Assembly: GCA_902583265.1 (NCBI GenBank)
Contig: CACHVD010000003.1
Location: 1-64,000 of the forward strand
Source of the DNA: an uncultured Prochlorococcus sp.
GTDB taxonomy: Bacteria; Cyanobacteriota; Cyanobacteriia; PCC-6307; Cyanobiaceae
DNA: 64,000 nucleotides
Reading direction: 5' to 3'
This document shows positions 1 to 9,520 of this stretch, piece by piece. Within the stretch, counting starts at the first letter, position 1. The number at the start of each line of letters is the position of its first letter. The position numbers were made by a program, and so were the translations under genes. The notes under the pieces are model-generated. The model ran no database searches and had not been told where the DNA came from. It was given only the letters and a program-made list of their open reading frames with translations.

Positions 1-1078
1 AAATATTCAAGTTATTGAAACTTGGGATCACTTATTAATAGAACCTTTAAAAATATTTTCAGGGAATAACAATCCTTATTCAGTTTATGGACCTTTTTAT
101 AAAAACCTTAAATTAAAAATGAATTTATTAGGTTCATATGATCAAAAAAAAATTATTTTCCAGTTTAAAGATATTGATAATAAACTCAAAGAAAATAAGA
201 TAATAAATTCATCTGATTCTGTTCTAAATAAATTTCTCAAAAATATCAAATTTTCTGGTTCGAATATTTGTCCATGTAGACCTGGTGAAAATGCTGCAGA
301 AACATTACTAGAAAACTTCATTAACGAAAAAAAAATATATTCTTATAATTCTGCAAGAGATTTTCCTTCCCATAATGGGACATCTTTTTTAAGTGCATCT
401 CTCAGATTCGGCACCATCAGCATTAGAAAAGTTTGGAACGCCACATTAAATTTAAATTCAGATTTTGCAAAACAAGAAAATTACCTATCAATTGAAACTT
501 GGCAAAAAGAACTTGTTTGGCGTGAATTTTATCAACATTGCTTATTCCATTTCCCAGAGCTAGAGAAAGGTCCATATAGAAAAAAATGGGATCACTTTCC
601 ATGGCTAAACAATAATGAATGGTTTCAACATTGGAGCAATGGAGAGACTGGAGTACCTATAGTTGATGCTGCAATGCGTCAACTAAATAGTACTGGCTGG
701 ATGCATAACAGATGTAGAATGATAGTCGCTTCATTTCTTGTAAAAGATCTTATATGCAGTTGGCAAATGGGCGAGAAAAAATTTATGGAGACGTTGGTTG
801 ATGGAGACTTAGCTGCAAATAATGGGGGATGGCAGTGGAGCGCCAGTAGCGGTATGGATCCAAAACCACTTAGAATTTTTAATCCATATACACAAGCAAA
901 AAAATTTGATCCTATTTGCGAATATATAAAATATTGGATTCCTGAATTATCTAAAGTGTCAAATTCAGAATTATTAAATGGGGAGATATCTAGTTTAGAA
1001 AAAAATAATTATTCAAGCCCTATTGTCAATCACAACATACAACAAAGATTATTTAAATCACTTTATGCTGAAATTTGA
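1..1078 (+). CDS. phrB: Deoxyribodipyrimidine photolyase (5'-truncated by window edge)
   Basis: Light-driven repair of cyclobutane pyrimidine dimers using FAD. The reading frame is open from base 2, so the N-terminal antenna-binding part lies outside the window; about 358 codons are visible. The FAD-binding C-terminal half is intact: a TGVPIVDAAMRQL segment, then WMHNRCRMIVASFLVKDL, then DGDLAANNGGWQW and DPKPLRIFNPYTQ. These are hallmarks of class I CPD photolyases and of related cryptochromes. Its last 16 bases overlap the convergent DegT aminotransferase gene. A cryptochrome role cannot be excluded by eye, but the short tail and the intact DNA-lesion-side motifs favour photolyase, which suits a sunlit surface organism. 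Confidence 0.93.
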   Translation, partial: NIQVIETWDHLLIEPLKIFSGNNNPYSVYGPFYKNLKLKMNLLGSYDQKKIIFQFKDIDNKLKENKIINSSDSVLNKFLKNIKFSGSNICPCRPGENAAETLLENFINEKKIYSYNSARDFPSHNGTSFLSASLRFGTISIRKVWNATLNLNSDFAKQENYLSIETWQKELVWREFYQHCLFHFPELEKGPYRKKWDHFPWLNNNEWFQHWSNGETGVPIVDAAMRQLNSTGWMHNRCRMIVASFLVKDLICSWQMGEKKFMETLVDGDLAANNGGWQWSASSGMDPKPLRIFNPYTQAKKFDPICEYIKYWIPELSKVSNSELLNGEISSLEKNNYSSPIVNHNIQQRLFKSLYAEI

Positions 1079-2268
1079 ATTTCCTCTATACAATTCTTTA
1101 AAACTTTATTTAAAGTTTCTGCTATATAAACTTGCTCTGCATAAGAAATTTCAGGAAACATTGGAAGACTAAGAACTTCTGTACAAATTCTCTCTGTATT
1201 TATGAGTTTTGTTCTAGAAAAATTTTTATTTTTGTAAGCTATTTGTGCGTGTATTGGAATTGGATAATAAATAATTGAATTAATACCTTTTTCAAAAAGT
1301 TGTTGTTTTACCAAATTCCTTAATGAATAGTATTTTTTGCAATCAGTATCAAATAAATTTGAAAAATCTTCATTTAAAAAATATTTATCGTTTCTTAATT
1401 TGATGACAAATTGATTCCAAGAATGGGAAATTGAATCAGAGCTAATTTTTGGAAAACTAATAAATGGATTTTTTTCTAATAAATCAAGGTAATTTTTAGC
1501 AATTTCTTGGCGATTATTAATCCACTTAGAAATATATTTAATCTTAATGTTTAATATCGCAGCTTGAATGGTATCAAGTCTGCTGTTATATCCAATTTGG
1601 GTATGGTGATATCTTATTGGGCTACCATGAACAGCCAGTTCTCTAATTTTTTTAGCAATCTTCTGATCTGAAGTTGTTACTGCTCCTCCATCCCCAGCAG
1701 CTCCTAAATTTTTAGTAGGGAAAAAACTAAAACAACCTATATCACCGATACTACCAACTTTGGAATTTTCCCACATTGTGCATGTTGCCTGAGCACAATC
1801 TTCGATTACTTTTAAGTCATATTTGTTGGCCAAAGATTTTATTAAGGTCATATTCACTGCATTCCCAAATAGATGAACTGGCATAATTGCCTTGGTATTA
1901 GAATTTATTTCTTGTTCTATTAGTTCAGTATTAATGAGATAAGTTTCAGGATCTATATCTACCAAAATAGGATTAGCACCAACTGCACTAATAGCCTCTG
2001 CAGTCGCAAAAAAGCTAAAAGATGAGGTAATTACTTCATCACCCACACCAATATCTAATGCGCGCAAAGCTAGTACTAAAGCATCAGTTCCACTATTACA
2101 TCCAATAGTATTTTCAACACCAATCAGATTAGAAAAACTCTCCTCAAATTTGGCAATTTCTTGTCCTCCAATATACTGACCCCCTTTTAAAACTTTAGAA
2201 ACCTCACTCTCAATTTCTGAGCCAATTTCTTGGTACTGCCTATTTAAAGTAAATGGAGGTATCTGCAT
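1063..2268 (-). CDS. DegT/DnrJ/EryC1/StrS family aminotransferase
   Basis: PLP-dependent aminotransferase of the family that aminates keto-sugars of nucleotide sugars. It has 401 residues, typical length. The PLP lysine is K186 in the conserved FPTKNLGAAGDGG stretch. Upstream are GCNSGTDAL (about residue 57, cofactor phosphate contact), the HLFGN segment and VIEDCAQA. The N-terminal GGQYIGG motif is also typical. The substrate cannot be read from sequence; surface-polysaccharide sugar synthesis is the usual role. It stands alone on this strand between photolyase and a thioredoxin-fold gene and shares no operon with other sugar genes. Its 3' end overlaps the photolyase gene by 16 bases. Confidence 0.88.
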   Translation of the reverse strand: MQIPPFTLNRQYQEIGSEIESEVSKVLKGGQYIGGQEIAKFEESFSNLIGVENTIGCNSGTDALVLALRALDIGVGDEVITSSFSFFATAEAISAVGANPILVDIDPETYLINTELIEQEINSNTKAIMPVHLFGNAVNMTLIKSLANKYDLKVIEDCAQATCTMWENSKVGSIGDIGCFSFFPTKNLGAAGDGGAVTTSDQKIAKKIRELAVHGSPIRYHHTQIGYNSRLDTIQAAILNIKIKYISKWINNRQEIAKNYLDLLEKNPFISFPKISSDSISHSWNQFVIKLRNDKYFLNEDFSNLFDTDCKKYYSLRNLVKQQLFEKGINSIIYYPIPIHAQIAYKNKNFSRTKLINTERICTEVLSLPMFPEISYAEQVYIAETLNKVLKNCIEEIQISA

Positions 2269-2321
2269 AGTGAATATATTAACCCTAAACCATATTTCTA
2301 TGGGTAAAAAAAAATTTTAAT

Positions 2322-2921
2322 TCATTTAAACCAACTTGGTTCTTTACCTGGAGTCCACTTAATATTGCAACCTAAAGAAGGTATCTGATTTGAAGGATAA
2401 GAATTATCTTGATTCAAATCTTTTACAGCAGAGCGCAAATCTTTTCCAGAAAGAGGGATATTATTACCTGGTCTACTATCGTCTAATTGGCCATGATAAA
2501 ACAATAAAAAGTCACCATCCCCTTCATTTGAAAAAAGATAAAAATCTGGGGTGCAAGCCGCTTTTAATTCCTTAGCAAAATTTTGATTTTTATCATATAG
2601 ATAAGGAAAACTCCATCCCTGTGATTGTGCTTGTAATCTCAAATTTTTAGGAGAATCTGAAGGATGAGTGACAATATCATTACTAGATATTGCAACTGTT
2701 TGAACAGTATTTTCAATCTCTTTACTTAAGGTGAAAATTTGATTCTCAATATATTTAACAAATGGGCAATGGGCACAAATAAACATCAAAAGTAAATGCC
2801 GATTATCTAGATTATGAGATTTAAAATATTCATTTTTTGAAGAATTAGCATTTAACATTTGGAAATTAGGTAATTGAAAACCTAATTCCAAAACCATAGA
2901 ATTTGTTCTGACCATGTTCAA
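2322..2921 (-). CDS. Thioredoxin-fold (AhpC/TSA-like) redox protein
   Basis: A 199-residue thioredoxin-superfamily protein of the cytosolic AhpC/TSA or Redoxin type found widely in cyanobacteria. The redox centre is C49-A-H-C52 followed by Pro (FICAHCPFVK). Further on are AISSNDIVTHPSD, SFPYLYDKNQ and a cis-Pro-like ACTPDFYLF segment, which match this subfamily. The start is uncertain: Met1, Met3 and Met9 are all possible, and Met9 would give a more usual N-terminus. No signal peptide is visible. The natural partner is unknown. Probably a thiol peroxidase or disulfide reductase; the exact reaction is not assignable. Confidence 0.8.
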   Translation of the reverse strand: MNMVRTNSMVLELGFQLPNFQMLNANSSKNEYFKSHNLDNRHLLLMFICAHCPFVKYIENQIFTLSKEIENTVQTVAISSNDIVTHPSDSPKNLRLQAQSQGWSFPYLYDKNQNFAKELKAACTPDFYLFSNEGDGDFLLFYHGQLDDSRPGNNIPLSGKDLRSAVKDLNQDNSYPSNQIPSLGCNIKWTPGKEPSWFK

Positions 2922-3020
2922 GTTAAAAATTCTTTAATATTTGAAAATTATTGTATATTTTGAAGTAATCCTTAAAGATAGGTACTTTTATATAGGAGAA
3001 TAATAGAAATAATAAACAAA

Positions 3021-3803
3021 ATGCTTCTTAATCTAACTGGCAAAAAAATTCTTGTCACAGGAATTGCCAATAATCGTTCAATAGCATGGGGGATTGCTCA
3101 ACAACTGTCAAAAGCTGGTGCAGAACTTGGAATCACATATTTGCCTGATGATAAGGGAAGATTCGAATCTAAAGTTAGAGAACTAACTGAACCGTTAAAC
3201 CCGTCGTTATTTTTGCCTCTTGATGTTCAAAATCCAGTTCAAATTGAAGAAATCTTTAAAAATATAAAAAACAATTGGGGGCAAATTGACGGATTAGTTC
3301 ACTGCCTAGCATTTGCAGGACGCGACGAATTGATTGGAGATTATAGTGCTACCACTTCAGAGGGTTTTGATAGGGCTCTTAATATAAGTGCGTATTCACT
3401 AGCACCTTTATGTAAAGCAGCAAAACCACTTTTTAGTGATGGTGCTGGCGTTGTCTCATTAACTTATTTAGGATCAGAGAGGGCAATTCCTAACTACAAC
3501 GTGATGGGAGTTGCAAAAGCTGCTTTAGAAGCTTCAGTAAGATATCTTTCTGCAGAACTTGGTCCCGAAAAACAAGTCAGAGTTAATGCAATAAGTGCTG
3601 GACCTATAAGAACCCTTGCTAGTTCTGCTATAGGTGGCATTTTAGATATGATTCACAATGTTGAAGAAAAGGCTCCTTTACGCAGAACAGTCACTCAAAC
3701 GGAAGTAGGTAATACTGCTGCTTTTTTATTGAGTGATCTCTCTAGCGGCATTTCAGGCCAAACAATTTATGTTGATGCGGGTTACTGCATTAATGGAATG
3801 TAA
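3021..3803 (+). CDS. fabI: Enoyl-[acyl-carrier-protein] reductase (NADH), FabI
   Basis: Last reductive step of each fatty-acid elongation cycle: trans-2-enoyl-ACP to acyl-ACP. It has 260 residues, the usual FabI length. The cofactor-binding start is [15 protein letters not shown], and the FabI-type active site is visible as Y149, Y159 and K166 (Y-x6-K spacing, unlike the Y-x3-K of ordinary short-chain dehydrogenases). The C-terminal [17 protein letters not shown] is characteristic. hisB follows after 20 bases on the same strand, so the two are probably co-transcribed although their pathways are unrelated. An AGGAG-like stretch lies too far upstream to be a certain ribosome site. Confidence 0.97.
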   Translation: MLLNLTGKKILVTGIANNRSIAWGIAQQLSKAGAELGITYLPDDKGRFESKVRELTEPLNPSLFLPLDVQNPVQIEEIFKNIKNNWGQIDGLVHCLAFAGRDELIGDYSATTSEGFDRALNISAYSLAPLCKAAKPLFSDGAGVVSLTYLGSERAIPNYNVMGVAKAALEASVRYLSAELGPEKQVRVNAISAGPIRTLASSAIGGILDMIHNVEEKAPLRRTVTQTEVGNTAAFLLSDLSSGISGQTIYVDAGYCINGM

Positions 3804-3823
3804 ACTCAATTTTTTGCATAAAA

Positions 3824-4429
3824 ATGTCATCTCTAAGGCAATCTGAAATAAAAAGAAAAACGAATGAAACAGATATTTCTGTATTTATAAACATAGATGG
3901 GAATGGGATTTCTGAGATTGAAACCGGGATACCATTCTTAGATCATATGCTTAATCAAATTTCCAGCCATGGTTTATTCGATTTAAAAATAAAAGCAATT
4001 GGAGATACCCATATTGATGATCATCATACAAATGAAGATGTAGGAATCGCGTTAGGCAAAGCATTTTCAAAAGCCTTGGGAGAAAGAAAAGGAATTAGTA
4101 GATTTGGACATTTCTTTGCCCCATTAGATGAAGCATTAGTTCAAGTGACTTTAGACTGTTCTGGCAGACCACATCTATCTTATGATCTTCAATTAAAAGC
4201 GCCTAGAATTGGCAATTATGATACTGAACTAGTAAAAGAGTTTTTTATTGCCTTTGTAAATAACAGTGGTATTACTCTACATATTAATCAAATAAGAGGT
4301 AGTAATTCACATCATATAGTTGAGGCTTGCTTTAAAGCTTTTTCACGAGCAATGAGAATGGCTACCGAAATAGATCTAAGAAGATCTGATTCAATTCCAA
4401 GCAGTAAAGGAATGCTAGAAAATCAATAA
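3824..4429 (+). CDS. hisB: Imidazoleglycerol-phosphate dehydratase
   Basis: Histidine biosynthesis step 6: imidazole glycerol phosphate to imidazole acetol phosphate. It has 201 residues, the monofunctional form without the phosphatase domain of enterobacterial HisB. Metal-binding motifs are clear: [15 protein letters not shown], then [10 protein letters not shown], then the second-half [11 protein letters not shown]. The arrangement is the standard duplicated alpha/beta half-domains. It follows fabI closely on the same strand. Confidence 0.97.
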   Translation: MSSLRQSEIKRKTNETDISVFINIDGNGISEIETGIPFLDHMLNQISSHGLFDLKIKAIGDTHIDDHHTNEDVGIALGKAFSKALGERKGISRFGHFFAPLDEALVQVTLDCSGRPHLSYDLQLKAPRIGNYDTELVKEFFIAFVNNSGITLHINQIRGSNSHHIVEACFKAFSRAMRMATEIDLRRSDSIPSSKGMLENQ

Positions 4430-4501
4430 AATAGGAATTTTTTCGAAACAGCCACAATTCAGTTGATTTTTGGCGAAAATAGAAAAACATATTGCTTTAT
4501 T

Positions 4502-5986
4502 GTGACTAATTTACAAGATAAAAAAAAAGATAAAATAAAAAGCTTTAATAAAGAAGATTGGTCCAGTGCATATCAAAATGTAAAAAAAGAGTTAACAAAA
4601 AAACCTCTAATAATTAGCAAAGGTAAGAATATTAAAAGTTTAAATGGAACATTATTAAGAAATGGACCAGGGATTTTAGAGAGAGGAGGGAAATGGGTTC
4701 ATCACCCTTTTGATGGTGATGGTATGATCACATCTATAAAATTCGAAAATGGTCAGCCATTCTTAACAAATAGATTTGTTAAAACTAAAGGCTATTTAGA
4801 AGAAGAGAAAATAAATCAATTTATTTATAGAGGTGTTTTTGGAACTCAAAAAAGTGGGGGAATTTTAAATAATGCATTAGATCTAAAGTTTAAGAATATT
4901 GCTAATACTCATGTCGTTAAATTAGGAGATGAAATTCTCGCATTATGGGAAGCAGCTGGCCCACATGCACTGGATCCTGATAGTCTTGAGACTATAGGTT
5001 TAACAACATTAAAGGGGGTACTCAAGCCTAATGAAGCATTCAGTGCTCATCCCAAAACAGACCTAAACTCGAATGCATCTTCAGAACTTTTAGTCACTTT
5101 TGGAGTACAAACCGGTCCAAAAAGTACCATTAGATTAATGGAATTTAATAATGCTGGTACAAATTCAGGAGAGCTCATTTTCGACAGAAAAGATACCTTT
5201 AATGGCTTTGCATTCCTTCATGATTTCGCAATTACAACTAATTGGGCAATATTCTTACAGAATGCTATTGATTTCAATCCTCTTCCATTTGTAATGGGTC
5301 AAAGAGGAGCAGCACAATGTCTTAAGTCAAACCCAAATAAAAAGGCAAAGTTTTTTATCATCCCCAGAGAAAGTGGATTATTTAGAGGTCAGCCACCGTT
5401 AACAATAGATGCTCCAGAAGGATTCGTTTTTCATCATGTAAATGCATTTGAAAAAGATTCTAAAATCGTATTAGATAGTATTTTTTATGATGATTTCCCA
5501 TCAGTTGGTCCAGACGAAAATTTTAGGGATATTGACTTTGAGAAATATCCAGAAGGAAAACTAAAAAGATCAATTATCGATCTCAAGAAAAAAACAAGTA
5601 AACTTGAAACTTTAAGTCAACAATGTTGTGAATTTGCTGTTGTTAATCCTAAAAACTTAGGATTAAAAGCTGCTTTTAGTTGGATGGCAAGCACATCTCA
5701 AAAGCTAGGCAACGCACCACTTCAAGCAATAAAAAAAATAAATTTAACTTCTAAGGAAGAGATTTCTTGGTCCGCAGGTCCAAGTGGATTCGTAAGTGAA
5801 CCAATTATGGTCCCATCAAAAAACTCTTCAAAAGAAGATGATGGTTTTTTATTTATACTTTTATGGAACGGAGAAAGGAGAGGAAGCGACTTAGTGATAT
5901 TAGATGCAGAAGACTTAAAAGAATTAGCTGTTTATGAATTACCCATTTCAATTCCTCATGGCCTTCATGGATCTTGGGTTAATTGA
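4502..5986 (+). CDS. Carotenoid oxygenase (retinal pigment epithelial membrane protein family)
   Basis: Non-heme iron dioxygenase of the carotenoid-cleavage (RPE65/CCD) family. The four Fe-binding histidines are recognisable in SAHPKTD, FLHDFAI, FHHVNAF and the C-terminal PHGLHGSWV. NGPG and HHPFDGDGM near the N-terminus are family signatures. The frame is open further upstream to a TTG at 4463; I prefer the GTG at 4502 because the product then starts just before the lysine-rich leader (494 residues). The substrate and cleavage position cannot be told from sequence; relatives cleave apocarotenoids or lignostilbenes. It is convergent with rdgB, with stop codons 2 bases apart. Confidence 0.9.
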   Translation: MTNLQDKKKDKIKSFNKEDWSSAYQNVKKELTKKPLIISKGKNIKSLNGTLLRNGPGILERGGKWVHHPFDGDGMITSIKFENGQPFLTNRFVKTKGYLEEEKINQFIYRGVFGTQKSGGILNNALDLKFKNIANTHVVKLGDEILALWEAAGPHALDPDSLETIGLTTLKGVLKPNEAFSAHPKTDLNSNASSELLVTFGVQTGPKSTIRLMEFNNAGTNSGELIFDRKDTFNGFAFLHDFAITTNWAIFLQNAIDFNPLPFVMGQRGAAQCLKSNPNKKAKFFIIPRESGLFRGQPPLTIDAPEGFVFHHVNAFEKDSKIVLDSIFYDDFPSVGPDENFRDIDFEKYPEGKLKRSIIDLKKKTSKLETLSQQCCEFAVVNPKNLGLKAAFSWMASTSQKLGNAPLQAIKKINLTSKEEISWSAGPSGFVSEPIMVPSKNSSKEDDGFLFILLWNGERRGSDLVILDAEDLKELAVYELPISIPHGLHGSWVN

Positions 5987-5988
5987 AT

Positions 5989-6564
5989 TTAAGAAAAAAT
6001 TTCAATTAAATCTGGAATAATTTTTTTTAATGCTTTACCTCTATGACTAAAAGAGTCTTTAATATCATTATTCATTTCTGCGAAAGTTAATCTGGTAGAA
6101 CTCTCCTCAAAAATTGGGTCATAGCCAAAACCACCTTCCCCTCTGGGGTTTAAAATAATATTGCCATGACATTTGGCCTCAGATTCAATAATCACTTCAC
6201 CAGTTGGAGAACAAACACAAATATTCGCAATAAAGAAAGCACTTCTATTTTGAACTCCATCAAGTTCTTTTAAAATTCGTTCAATTCTCTTCTGATCATT
6301 TTCTGCATATCTAGAGGAGTAAATGCCAGGCTTACCATCTAGTGCTTCAATACAAATTCCTGAATCATCTGCTATTGAGAAATTATTTGTTTTTCTTGAA
6401 ACTTCACTCGCTTTTTTAATTGCATTATCTCTAAATGTCATTCCATCCTCTATAACTTCTAATGATTCTGGCTGGAGTAATAATTTACAATTAACTCCAG
6501 CAAGTAATTTCTTATATTCTTCAATTTTACCTTTATTCTTACTCGCTAAATATAAATTTTTCAT
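5989..6564 (-). CDS. rdgB: XTP/dITP diphosphohydrolase (RdgB/HAM1 family)
   Basis: House-cleaning pyrophosphatase that hydrolyses dITP, XTP and similar non-canonical purine nucleotides to monophosphates, preventing their incorporation. The product from the chosen start is 191 residues. Motifs: LASKNKGKIEEYK at the N-terminus, ADDSGICIEALDGKPG, GEGGFGYDPIF and FSHRGKAL at the C-terminus. The frame extends 13 codons further upstream into the preceding gene, but the ATG at 6564 places the substrate-binding SKNKGK motif at the family's usual distance from the start and leaves a 2-base gap to the upstream mutase gene, so the two are likely translated from one mRNA. Confidence 0.95.
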   Translation of the reverse strand: MKNLYLASKNKGKIEEYKKLLAGVNCKLLLQPESLEVIEDGMTFRDNAIKKASEVSRKTNNFSIADDSGICIEALDGKPGIYSSRYAENDQKRIERILKELDGVQNRSAFFIANICVCSPTGEVIIESEAKCHGNIILNPRGEGGFGYDPIFEESSTRLTFAEMNNDIKDSFSHRGKALKKIIPDLIEIFS

Positions 6565-6566
6565 CC

Positions 6567-8021
6567 TTATTTTCCTGCCAAATTTATAAATACTTGACCC
6601 CACTCTAATAACTCTTCTAAATAAGATTCTTTTGGTGCTTCACAATATAACCTTAAAAGAGGTTCCGTTCCTGAAAACCTAAAAAGAAGCCAAAAATTTT
6701 TATCAATTCTCAACTTTATTCCATCAATTTTTGAGATACTTTTCAACTTGTGATTATTAATATTCTCAGGAATATTATCTAAGATAAATTCTTTTACGTT
6801 ATTTTTTTCAGACTGATTCGGAAATTTAATATCAATTCTTTTATAAAAACTTGGCCCAAAATTCTTTTGAATTTCATCTAAGGTTTCATATAAATATTGA
6901 GATTTTTCAGCAATTCCATTTAATAAAACCATCGCTGCATATAGAGCATCTCTTTCAGGCATAAAGTCACCAAAACCAACTCCTCCAGATTCCTCTCCTC
7001 CAATAAATATTTTCTCTTTTATCATTTTTTCAGCAATATATTTAAAGCCAACTGGAAGTTCAAAAACATCTCTATTTTGACTCTCTGATATATTTTTAAT
7101 AATATCTGAACCACTAACAGTCTTTAAAACTGGATAAGAATTATTTTTAATTTCTCCCAAATAGCTAATAAAATATGGAAATAAATCTTGAGTACTAGAG
7201 TATCTTCCTTTTTCATCAATTGCCGCAATCCTATCACCATCTCCATCAAATATAATTCCTAGAGTTTTCAGTTCATTTGTTGATTTTTTCATTAGTAGCT
7301 TATTTAAATCATCTACATAATTTAAAAGAGGTTCAGGAGGTTTTCCTCCAAAAAAAGGATCAGCATCTTTCCTGATTTCTGAAATAATTTTTAAATCATT
7401 AGAAGCAAAAATCTCAGTCATACAATTTGCAGCTGAACCATGCATAGAATCTACAAATATTCTCAATTTCATTTTTTTCAATCTTTTGGAAATAAATTCA
7501 ATATCAAAAAGGGATTTAATTCTATCTAAATGAAATTTCTTGATATCTACCAATTGATTAACACCATCTTTTTTTTCAATTGAATTTCCAAGTATTAATC
7601 TTTTTTCAATTTCACTTGTAAAAGATTCGTCAACAGAACATCCATTAAAGCTCTTTATTTTCAGACCTAGCCAATTATATGGATTATGACTTGCTGTAAT
7701 TACTAACGCGCCAAGACAACCGATTTCTTTGGCATAGAAACTACAAGAAGGTGTTGTAACAAAGCTATTAGATAAGATCGGTTCGAAACCACATCCTCTT
7801 ACAAAAGGCACTATTTGCTTGGCAAATTCACAAGCCATAAATCTACGATCATATCCAATAATAATTTTCTTTGAATTAACTTTTTTATAGTATTGATAAT
7901 GCAACTCCTGGCATGCAGCAACAACAACTCTTGAAAGATTAGATAAATTAAAATCAAATCCAATAATTCCTCTCCACCCATCAGTTCCAAATTTTATCTT
8001 ATGCAATTTATCAGGTGTCAA
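6567..8021 (-). CDS. Phosphoglucomutase/phosphomannomutase family protein
   Basis: Alpha-D-phosphohexomutase of 484 residues, interconverting hexose 1- and 6-phosphates. The four domain signatures are present: FGTDGWRG near residue 12, the phosphoserine loop ITASHNP with S111, the metal loop DGDGDRIA around residue 260, GGEESGG in the sugar-binding loop, and the phosphate-binding FSGTEPLLRLY near the C-terminus. It is distinct from the GlmM paralogue elsewhere in this window (37541-38893), so glucose or mannose phosphate is the likely substrate, supporting glycogen/sucrose or sugar-nucleotide metabolism. rdgB follows after 2 bases. Confidence 0.92.
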   Translation of the reverse strand: MTPDKLHKIKFGTDGWRGIIGFDFNLSNLSRVVVAACQELHYQYYKKVNSKKIIIGYDRRFMACEFAKQIVPFVRGCGFEPILSNSFVTTPSCSFYAKEIGCLGALVITASHNPYNWLGLKIKSFNGCSVDESFTSEIEKRLILGNSIEKKDGVNQLVDIKKFHLDRIKSLFDIEFISKRLKKMKLRIFVDSMHGSAANCMTEIFASNDLKIISEIRKDADPFFGGKPPEPLLNYVDDLNKLLMKKSTNELKTLGIIFDGDGDRIAAIDEKGRYSSTQDLFPYFISYLGEIKNNSYPVLKTVSGSDIIKNISESQNRDVFELPVGFKYIAEKMIKEKIFIGGEESGGVGFGDFMPERDALYAAMVLLNGIAEKSQYLYETLDEIQKNFGPSFYKRIDIKFPNQSEKNNVKEFILDNIPENINNHKLKSISKIDGIKLRIDKNFWLLFRFSGTEPLLRLYCEAPKESYLEELLEWGQVFINLAGK

Positions 8022-8101
8022 ATTTAAAATTTCCTTGATTTCTTTTAATTATCTATAGTAATTTATATGAGTAAATTTTAAAACAGCCCTTAAAAAATAA
8101 T

Positions 8102-9520
8102 TTGAATTCTCTTCATTTAAAAAGTTTTACAAGATGCAAAAGAAAAGCATGGCTAGATTTTAAGGGTAAAAAATCTTATGAAGTTTGGTCTCCCCATAGA
8201 GCTATAGATAAAATAAATCAGTTTCAAATTTTCTCTGAATTTTGTAATAGAGAAATATATACAGGATTAAAAGCTTGTGAAAATGGGTATCAAGGTGTAA
8301 TTGGATTGAAAATCAAAGGGGATCTTTCCAAAAATATTAACGCAGAGATACGTCCACAATTACTTGTTAAGACTAAAGGTAAAAGTAAATGGGGACAATA
8401 TAAATATTTACCTGCTGTTTATAAGTTAGGCCACAAAACCACTAAAGAACATTTATTCGACTTAGCTTTTAGTTCTATGCTGTTGGAATCTTTTCAAGAA
8501 TCTAAAATTGAGAAAGGATTAGTAATTTCAAGTCTTAATGAAAAAGTTAATATTGAAGAAATTTATTTAAATAAAAAATTAAGAAAAAAAGTTTTAGATG
8601 TTTTATTAAGTTTGAATGAATGCTTGGAGGGCTTTATGCCAGAAATAACTCAAGATAGAAAAAAATGTACTATTTGTTCATGGCAAAAATTTTGTGATAA
8701 AGAAGCAAAAGAAAATGGATATTTAACAGATATAGATGGAATAGGATCCAAAACGGCCACATTACTCATAACAAATGGTATATCTGATACCAAAACATTA
8801 GCTACGTACAGCAAAAAACAACTTGGAGATAAATTAACTAAATTCAACGATCAAAAGTATGAAAAAGCGTCCGTATTTATAAAACAAGCACAAGCTTATA
8901 TATCTGGGAAACCATATCGCATTTCCAATAAAAATGATACTAACGATCTACTAGAAAAAACATATTCGGGATTTTATGTATTTGATATAGAGTCAAATCC
9001 AGATGAAAGGCATGACTTTTTATATGGTTTTTTAAAAATAAATAATTTGTTTACAAAAAAAGAAGATCTTATTTATAAGCCAATTCTAAATCTCAAAAAT
9101 AATAAAGAAGAATCTTACAGGAAAATCATTGAAATACTTTTTTCACATAATGAATGGCCAGTTTTACATTACGGAGAAACTGAAAAGATAGCAATAATTA
9201 ATATTGCTAAAAACCTAAATTTTAGTTTTGAAGAAATTGATTCACTTGCTTCAAGATTTGTAGACTTACACTGCTTAATTCGAAAGTCTTGGATATTACC
9301 TCTAAAAAACTATGGCTTAAAAACTGTTTCTAATTGGCTTGGATTTCAATGGATGCAGAAAAATGTAAGTGGCTCGAAAGCCCTCTATTGGTGGATTCAA
9401 TATCAAATTACAGAAAACGAAATATTTTTAAAAAAAATTATCCAATATAACAAAGATGATTGTTTGGCTACCTTAAAAATTGCAGAATATTTAATCAAAA
9501 ATCAATTAAAGAAAAATTGA
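8102..9520 (+). CDS. TM0106-type RecB/Cas4-like plus RNase H-like fusion protein
   Basis: A 472-residue three-part protein. The N-terminal part resembles the RecB/Cas4 nuclease fold with a four-cysteine Fe-S set (C12, then C189-x2-C192-x5-C198). A helix-hairpin-helix follows (IDGIGSKTATLLI, about 211-223). The C-terminus is a 3'-5' exonuclease-like RNase H fold (FDIES with D295 and E297; YNKDDCLAT with Y449, D452/D453). This order matches the TM0106 family of putative nucleases. The acidic residues expected in the RecB-like core appear replaced (RPQLLV and AVYK). The start is TTG; no ATG or GTG lies in frame upstream, and the family motif begins a few residues in. Substrate unknown; DNA or RNA processing is inferred. 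Confidence 0.8.
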   Translation: MNSLHLKSFTRCKRKAWLDFKGKKSYEVWSPHRAIDKINQFQIFSEFCNREIYTGLKACENGYQGVIGLKIKGDLSKNINAEIRPQLLVKTKGKSKWGQYKYLPAVYKLGHKTTKEHLFDLAFSSMLLESFQESKIEKGLVISSLNEKVNIEEIYLNKKLRKKVLDVLLSLNECLEGFMPEITQDRKKCTICSWQKFCDKEAKENGYLTDIDGIGSKTATLLITNGISDTKTLATYSKKQLGDKLTKFNDQKYEKASVFIKQAQAYISGKPYRISNKNDTNDLLEKTYSGFYVFDIESNPDERHDFLYGFLKINNLFTKKEDLIYKPILNLKNNKEESYRKIIEILFSHNEWPVLHYGETEKIAIINIAKNLNFSFEEIDSLASRFVDLHCLIRKSWILPLKNYGLKTVSNWLGFQWMQKNVSGSKALYWWIQYQITENEIFLKKIIQYNKDDCLATLKIAEYLIKNQLKKN

